From contig JAITHE010000144.1 in assembly GCA_031280125.1 (NCBI GenBank), positions 1 to 33,646 on the forward strand: a DNA stretch of 33,646 bases, in the 5' to 3' direction. Under the pieces are notes generated by a model. That model made no database searches. It was not told where the DNA came from and saw nothing but the letters and a program-made list of their open reading frames with translations. A program made the translations under genes and the position numbers. This DNA is from Treponema sp. (GTDB taxonomy: Bacteria > Spirochaetota > Spirochaetia > Treponematales > Breznakiellaceae). Below, in pieces: positions 29,012 to 33,646 of this stretch (positions are counted from its first letter, which is position 1; every line of letters starts with the position of its first letter).

Positions 29012-31741
29012 CTAATCATCGTCTGTTTTTTCCACCGGGATCTGTTCCGGATGGTCTTTCCTGTATTTTTCTGCCCATTCGTGGATCAGCGCTTTGAGTC
29101 CTTCGTCAACAAGTTTAAGGGTCCTGCCGCAGCCGGGACAGACAAAACGGCCCGATTTATCCAGGGCCTTCTTGCGGCAGCCCACACAGTAGGATTTTCC
29201 GCAGCTGGGGCAAGTGCCGGCGGGCATGTTATTGGGGGGTGCGGCGTAAAGCCTCATGGCAGGAACCGGGGGAGGATTCCGTTCAACCTTCCATTCCCGT
29301 CCACAGGCTGCACAGGCTACCCTGCGAAACAATGCCTCTTCCCGGCGGACCTCCAGTTCATCCCGGCTTTTGGCGGCTTCTCCGTCCAGGTACAGGCCAC
29401 CCAAACGGTCCAGGATATCCCCTGTTTCTTCCCAGCGGCCCATCATGGCGCAGATCCAGCCCAGACGGAGCAGGGAAGGGGCATGATCCGGATCCATTTC
29501 CAGGGCCGCCCTGGCGGCCGCTTCGGCCCGTCTATACTCCCCCTTTTTCAAGGCCACAAAGGCAATAAGTTCCAGCAGCGCCGGATCCCCCTTCGGATTC
29601 CCGGCGGTCAACACATCATCGGCTTCACCGTAATATCCCAGCTCCACCAGGCAGGAAGCCCGGTTATAGCGGTACTGACTGTTATCCGGGGCTATGGCCG
29701 CAGCCAGACGATAAAAATCATTGGCTTCTTCAAAACGGCCGGCACGGACCAAAAGATTCCCCGCACAGTTTGTCATAAGTCCTTCCGGATCTTCTTCTTT
29801 TTTTGATTCCAGAATTTTCAGGGCTTTTTCCAGGGATCCCCGAAGATAGAAAGATACCGCCCGGTTTACCCGGACGGCGGGGATTTCCCCCAGCATGGCC
29901 GCCGCCGTCTCAAGATGACCATGGGCTTGCTCCGTATCACCCCGGCTCAAGGCCACATGGGCTGCAAAATTATGAACCCAGCCGCAGGTTTCCCGGTCTT
30001 CCGGGCTTACCTTCAAGGCCGCTTCCAGATCCTCCGCAAGGACGGGGTCTTCCAGGTTGCCTTTTAAAAGAAGGCGGTTTTCCGCAAGACGGAAACGAAA
30101 CAGCGGATAATCCGGGGCATACCGGGCGGCCTTTTCAAAAAATGGCAGAGCCTCCCTGCGTTTGCCCCGGCGTACCAGAAGCAGGGCCAGCAAAAAGTAC
30201 AGGGCCGGATCCGGTTCTGCCGGAGGATCTTCCAGTTTGCGCCGCATCCTTTCCGCCGCCTCCAGATCCTTCCGGGCGTTATTCCAGTCCTCTATGCCAA
30301 AGGCCCACTTGCCGGTCAGGGCCCGGGCTTCCCAGTTTGATTTACCCAAAAGACGGAATTTTGGCAAAAGGAGCCCCAGCTCTTCATACCGGCCTTCCGC
30401 CAAAAAGATCCTGCCCGCCCTAAGATAACGGTCTAAGGCGGTGTTTTTTTCACCCAGCAGTTCATAGGCGGCCCCGGCGTTTTTTACCGTCAAACCGTTT
30501 TGACCGTCCGGCCAAAAGGCCTGATCATAAAATCCGGCAGCTTCCCGGTAACGGCCGGTATGAAAATATGCGTGTCCCATAAGGTGATAAAATGACGCAG
30601 GGTCCGCAAGGGTTTCGTTGTTTTTCAAAATCCCAGTGCCCCACTTGATCATGCCGTCATAATCGAGGCGGGAATAGAAAAGGGCCGCCTGCATATTCCG
30701 GGCTTCTCCCTCTACGCCGCCTGCGGCAAGGGCCGCTTCGGTGTATCCCTCCGCCTCTTCCCGCAGGTCCAGGGCCAAAGCCAGACGGGCCCCCAGGAGC
30801 AGTTCCTTTCCTGTCCCCGCGGGGGAATCCTTTCCGGAAGTCCGGGATTCCCAGGCTTTGCGGAGTTGTACCAGCGCAGGGTTTACCAGGCCCAGGGCTG
30901 CAAAGGTTTCCGCCAGCCGGACGCGGTTTTCCGGAAGGGCCGTGTCCTTCAGGGTCTCATATTTTTCTCCCGTCTCCACCGTGCGTGAATCAAGGGTTAA
31001 AGAAAGAAGAGCCGCCTCGGCGGCGAATTCCCCGGACGGGAGGGATTCGCCGGATTGTATGGTGTTCGGCGGTTCATAACTGGCGGCGGCAAAACAGATC
31101 CTCCCTTCGGAGAGGGAGGGGTCTTTCCATTCTCCGGCCCAGCAGCCGTTGATCAAGAGGAGGATGCCGTTTCCGCAGGCGATCAGCTCCATCTCAAAAT
31201 CCAGGGAACCTGGGAACTCCGCGGAATCCAGGCCCAGTCCCGCGGACGGAATACCCGGCGCTTCGGTCCAGCCCGCTAGAGCCAGGGGCGTACCGTTTCT
31301 AACCAAATCCAAACGAAAATATCCCCGGCTCGATACCAGCGCCATATAATAGGTACGGTCGTCCACCATACGAAAGATAAACCCCGCAGCGGCATAGCCC
31401 CCCTTTGGGTCAAGCCTGATCCGTCCTTTCATGTCCAAATCCCGGTAACGGTACAGGGGATCTTCGGTCCAGGCAATGCATCCGGTTTTTTTTATCCCCA
31501 GACAAAGGGCGATCCGGCGGGGGGAATTTTCCGTTTCGGAATCCCTGGGACCATCGATCATGTCCAGATAGGCACGATACAAATTTTCTGATGTAATGGT
31601 AAAGCGGACGCAGGGCGCCCCGCCCGGCAGATCTTCCCGGGTAAAATCGGCCTGCCAGTATTCTTCGACAATTTCGTCCGGATCAATTTTCTGTTCCATG
31701 GATGATCCGCGGCGGAAGAGTCTTTTCAAAAAACCGAACAT
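29012..31741 (-). CDS. Large TPR protein with beta-rich N-terminus and eight-cysteine C-terminus
   Basis: A 909-aa protein. Order: a basic start (MFGFLKRLFRR), a beta-rich part (about 15-230) that resembles a concanavalin/LamG-like sandwich (RYRDLDMKGRIRL, FRMVDDRTYYMALVS, ELIACGNGILLLINGCW), a long array of TPRs (about 270-790), and a zinc module near the C-terminus: C810, C813, C844, C847, C852, C855, C868, C871, i.e. four CxxC pairs. Two treble-clef/RING-like or double-ribbon sites could form. No signal peptide or TM. I do not recognise it as a named protein. The open frame extends to 32119, but the start at 31741 fits the promoter and avoids antisense overlap with the divergent gene. Confidence 0.82.
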   Translation of the reverse strand: MFGFLKRLFRRGSSMEQKIDPDEIVEEYWQADFTREDLPGGAPCVRFTITSENLYRAYLDMIDGPRDSETENSPRRIALCLGIKKTGCIAWTEDPLYRYRDLDMKGRIRLDPKGGYAAAGFIFRMVDDRTYYMALVSSRGYFRLDLVRNGTPLALAGWTEAPGIPSAGLGLDSAEFPGSLDFEMELIACGNGILLLINGCWAGEWKDPSLSEGRICFAAASYEPPNTIQSGESLPSGEFAAEAALLSLTLDSRTVETGEKYETLKDTALPENRVRLAETFAALGLVNPALVQLRKAWESRTSGKDSPAGTGKELLLGARLALALDLREEAEGYTEAALAAGGVEGEARNMQAALFYSRLDYDGMIKWGTGILKNNETLADPASFYHLMGHAYFHTGRYREAAGFYDQAFWPDGQNGLTVKNAGAAYELLGEKNTALDRYLRAGRIFLAEGRYEELGLLLPKFRLLGKSNWEARALTGKWAFGIEDWNNARKDLEAAERMRRKLEDPPAEPDPALYFLLALLLVRRGKRREALPFFEKAARYAPDYPLFRFRLAENRLLLKGNLEDPVLAEDLEAALKVSPEDRETCGWVHNFAAHVALSRGDTEQAHGHLETAAAMLGEIPAVRVNRAVSFYLRGSLEKALKILESKKEEDPEGLMTNCAGNLLVRAGRFEEANDFYRLAAAIAPDNSQYRYNRASCLVELGYYGEADDVLTAGNPKGDPALLELIAFVALKKGEYRRAEAAARAALEMDPDHAPSLLRLGWICAMMGRWEETGDILDRLGGLYLDGEAAKSRDELEVRREEALFRRVACAACGREWKVERNPPPVPAMRLYAAPPNNMPAGTCPSCGKSYCVGCRKKALDKSGRFVCPGCGRTLKLVDEGLKALIHEWAEKYRKDHPEQIPVEKTDDD

Positions 31742-31776
31742 ACAGTCACTGTACCCTAAAAAGTCGGTGTAGTCGA
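31742..31776 (-). promoter_or_regulatory. Promoter for the TPR/zinc gene, predicted leaderless
   Basis: Minus strand: TCGACT (31776-31771), 17-nt spacer, TACAGT (31753-31748), 6 nt (GACTGT), ATG at 31741. No Shine-Dalgarno. Confidence 0.5.
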
Positions 31777-31789
31777 GGTAAGGGTGAAT

Positions 31790-33082
31790 ATGAACATAAT
31801 CAGGGAACTGCTGAATCGTCTTAAAAACCTCCCCGGTATTTCCAGAAGAAACAGCGCCAACCGCAGTTTTGTGGATAAATTCCTGTGGCTGCTGGTGCTG
31901 GTGCTGATTACGGGGTTTTTTCTGCTCCGCTTCACTATCCGGGGGGGCCTGGGGGGAGATGTTACCCTGGTCTTTGCCCAGTGGTGGGAGGATCAGCTTG
32001 ACAGCCCTGTTCTGGAGGAACTGGCCGGGGAATTCGGGAAGCAGAATCCAGAAATTACTGTTCAAATTGAAAAAAAGAGCCGCTCCGAAATTCAGGAACT
32101 GCTGGAAACTGCGGAACATTCCCCCCGCCAGGAACTTCCTGATATACTCAGCGTCGATCCCTATTGGGGTCCTTCCCTTCTTGGGGCCCTTGGGCAGGGC
32201 GAAGATGCATCCAGCATGGTCCAGATAATTTCGTTTATCAGCCCTCTCTTTTACAATATCGATCTGCTGCAGGAAGCGGGCTTTGACCGGCCCCCCAAAA
32301 ACCAGACCGAATTTCTTTCCTATGTTCAGAGGATAAACCAGACCGGTACAGGGATGTATGGCACGGGACTTGCCCTGAACAGCCAGGATCTTCAGGAAGT
32401 AAACCGCCAGCTGCTGTCATGGATCTGGGCGGCGGACAATCCCGAAACCGCTGAGGATTTTTCCTTTAATTCCCGGCAGTCAAGGTCGGTATTGAATTTC
32501 CTAAAACAGCTTGGACAAAATCTGTATGGCAATCCCTTTACCATGACCGGGGAAGAACTGCTTGCGGCCTTTGCCGAAGGTAAAATAGGAATGATGATAG
32601 GCTCCATCGACGGCATCAGAACATTACGTACAGCGATGAAAGGAAATTTTGGAATTACCACCATTCCGGGAACCGAATCCTACGCCAGAAAACCTGTTTT
32701 TACCCTGGCCGGCTGGTATGCGGGGATCAGCAAAGATACGAAACACCGGGAAGAGGCGCTGCAGTTTATCACCTTTCTTAAAGAGAGGGCGGTATCCATC
32801 GCCGCCGCCGCCTATGCTATCCCCGGCAGCGGGCGGCGGAATCCCGATCAGGCAAAAAACGATCCCCACTACGCCAAGGCCTTTGACATGTACGAAGCGG
32901 GGGAAATGATACGGGAAATTTCCGATCTGTGGAATTCTTCGGATTACGCCGCCCTGAACCTTCTTATCCACACCGAAACGGAACTTCTGTTTACAGATCA
33001 AACAACACCGGAACAAAGTGCTGAATCCCTGCAGCAGGGCTGGGAAAGAATCACCGGGCAGCGGGTACAAACCGCACCCTAA
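31790..33082 (+). CDS. Extracellular solute-binding protein (family 1), membrane-anchored
   Basis: A 430-aa protein of the ABC sugar-binding type: LVFAQWWEDQLDSPVLEELAGEF after the anchor, then PDILSVDP and FYNIDLLQEAGFDRPPKNQTEFLSY and the hinge GLALNSQDL. Instead of a lipobox it has a basic N-terminus and one uncleaved-looking helix (about 31-48), and no Cys there. No permease or ATPase gene is adjacent, so it is an orphan in this window; its partners would be encoded elsewhere. Start: ATG at 31790 or GTG at 31784; both can use the GAGGTAAGG upstream. Confidence 0.85.
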   Translation: MNIIRELLNRLKNLPGISRRNSANRSFVDKFLWLLVLVLITGFFLLRFTIRGGLGGDVTLVFAQWWEDQLDSPVLEELAGEFGKQNPEITVQIEKKSRSEIQELLETAEHSPRQELPDILSVDPYWGPSLLGALGQGEDASSMVQIISFISPLFYNIDLLQEAGFDRPPKNQTEFLSYVQRINQTGTGMYGTGLALNSQDLQEVNRQLLSWIWAADNPETAEDFSFNSRQSRSVLNFLKQLGQNLYGNPFTMTGEELLAAFAEGKIGMMIGSIDGIRTLRTAMKGNFGITTIPGTESYARKPVFTLAGWYAGISKDTKHREEALQFITFLKERAVSIAAAAYAIPGSGRRNPDQAKNDPHYAKAFDMYEAGEMIREISDLWNSSDYAALNLLIHTETELLFTDQTTPEQSAESLQQGWERITGQRVQTAP

Positions 33083-33195
33083 AGCCTGGCAGGGCTGCAC
33101 GGCGGTTCTTGGGGGACAGTATACTTTTGGTACATTTGCCGCCGGTCTTCTCAAAATCCTTTAAACCTGGTATTCTTGTTACCTAAAGAAACTGT

Positions 33196-33646
33196 ATGTT
33201 TTCAAGGGGCCCCATGAGCGGCGATATTCAGGCGGCGGTGAAAAACCTTCATCCGCTGGAAGTTAAAATTATCCTGTATTATAAAAAGGGCGATGAGCTT
33301 ACCATAGACAAGGTGGAAGCGGATCTGGCCCTGAAAAGCGGCAACGGCAACCAGGCGCTGTCCTGGCTGGCCGGCAAGGGCATTGTCCGGGAACTGCGGC
33401 GGGAACAGGCCCTGTTCTACGAGCTAACCGCTCTGGGCCGCCTGTGGCGGGAGCGGGGTACGCCGGAAGAACGCATGGCGGAACTGGTTCGCGGCGGGGA
33501 AACGCTTCGCCTGCCGGAGATCGCGGCGCGGCTTGGCCTTGACGCCAAAGACGCGGGGAGCGCCTTTGGGGCGCTGTCAAAGCTGGGCGTCCTTGCCATG
33601 GACGGGGACAAAAAGGCGGTGCTTGCCCTGTCCCCGGAAAAGCTGG
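33196..33646 (+). CDS. pheS: Phenylalanyl-tRNA synthetase alpha subunit, N-terminal part (cut by window end)
   Basis: The frame is open to the last base. Visible part: LHPLEVKIILYYKKGDELTIDKVEADLAL, then GNQALSWLAGKGIVREL, and a second helical repeat LPEIAARLGLDAKDAGSAFGALSKLGVL. These are the tandem winged-helix modules that precede the catalytic domain in archaeal/eukaryotic-type PheRS alpha; bacterial PheS instead has a coiled coil. Spirochaetes are a known bacterial group with this archaeal type. Two in-frame starts are possible: ATG 33196, 6 nt after a TAAAGA, or ATG 33214 with AAGGGG four bases upstream; 33214 better matches the usual protein start. Confidence 0.82.
   Translation, partial: MFSRGPMSGDIQAAVKNLHPLEVKIILYYKKGDELTIDKVEADLALKSGNGNQALSWLAGKGIVRELRREQALFYELTALGRLWRERGTPEERMAELVRGGETLRLPEIAARLGLDAKDAGSAFGALSKLGVLAMDGDKKAVLALSPEKL

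Noticed and set aside
29051-29806. Plus-strand ORF opposite the TPR gene C-terminus
   Set aside because: Shadow frame of the TPR coding sequence, which has clear periodic TPR residues and CxxC pairs on the other strand.
31742-32119. Upstream extension of the TPR protein
   Set aside because: It lies antisense to the solute-binding protein and lacks protein-like composition; the promoter sits within it.

Overview
The window (33.6 kb, GC-rich by eye, no rRNA or tRNA seen) looks like the chromosome of a Treponema-related spirochaete. The main reasons are an alpha subunit of phenylalanyl-tRNA synthetase of the archaeal/eukaryotic type, an elongated serine hydroxymethyltransferase, LptC made as a lipoprotein with a spirochaete-style lipobox, flagellar chaperones and chemotaxis enzymes, and free-standing proteins with treponemal flavour (a TPR/zinc protein, a Cache-like membrane protein). 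I cannot name the species.

Layout, left to right. (1) The 3' part of an IS110-family transposase cut by the window edge, then glyA. (2) A cell-envelope group: membrane-anchored M23 peptidase, bactofilin, a YaaR/DUF327 protein and a PSP1/YaaT protein. (3) Converging cheB and cheR. (4) Diverging from cheR, pyrG-lptC-lptA-lptB, in which every gene overlaps the next; two tiny ORFs precede pyrG and join the same overlap chain. (5) Bacteriohemerythrin and a tyrosine phosphatase (minus), then a DbpA-type RNA-binding protein and a metallo-beta-lactamase-fold hydrolase (plus). (6) A two-TM Cache-like protein (minus), diverging from hflX, whose 3' end carries a sigma-28-type promoter for fliS and a FlgN-like chaperone. 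(7) arfB, then DUF1538 membrane protein plus a tandem P-II protein (minus). (8) An HU-like/DUF4469 protein followed by a 23-bp tandem dyad repeat. (9) A minus-strand glycosylation operon: GT2, YdjC/ChbG deacetylase, GtrA, and a GtrII-like membrane glycosyltransferase. (10) SRP RNA, dnaX, ybaB, recR. (11) A large TPR/zinc protein diverging from an orphan membrane-anchored solute-binding protein. (12) The start of pheS.

Two themes stand out. First, at least seven transcription units have a good -10 element only 6-7 nt before the start codon and no Shine-Dalgarno, which predicts leaderless mRNAs, while operon-internal genes have Shine-Dalgarno sites or start/stop overlaps. Second, several small systems look under-described: the DUF1538/double-P-II pair, the GT2-YdjC-GtrA-GtrII surface amino-sugar cassette in a lineage thought to lack lipid A, the pyrG leader ORFs, and the 23-bp repeat beside an HU-like protein gene.
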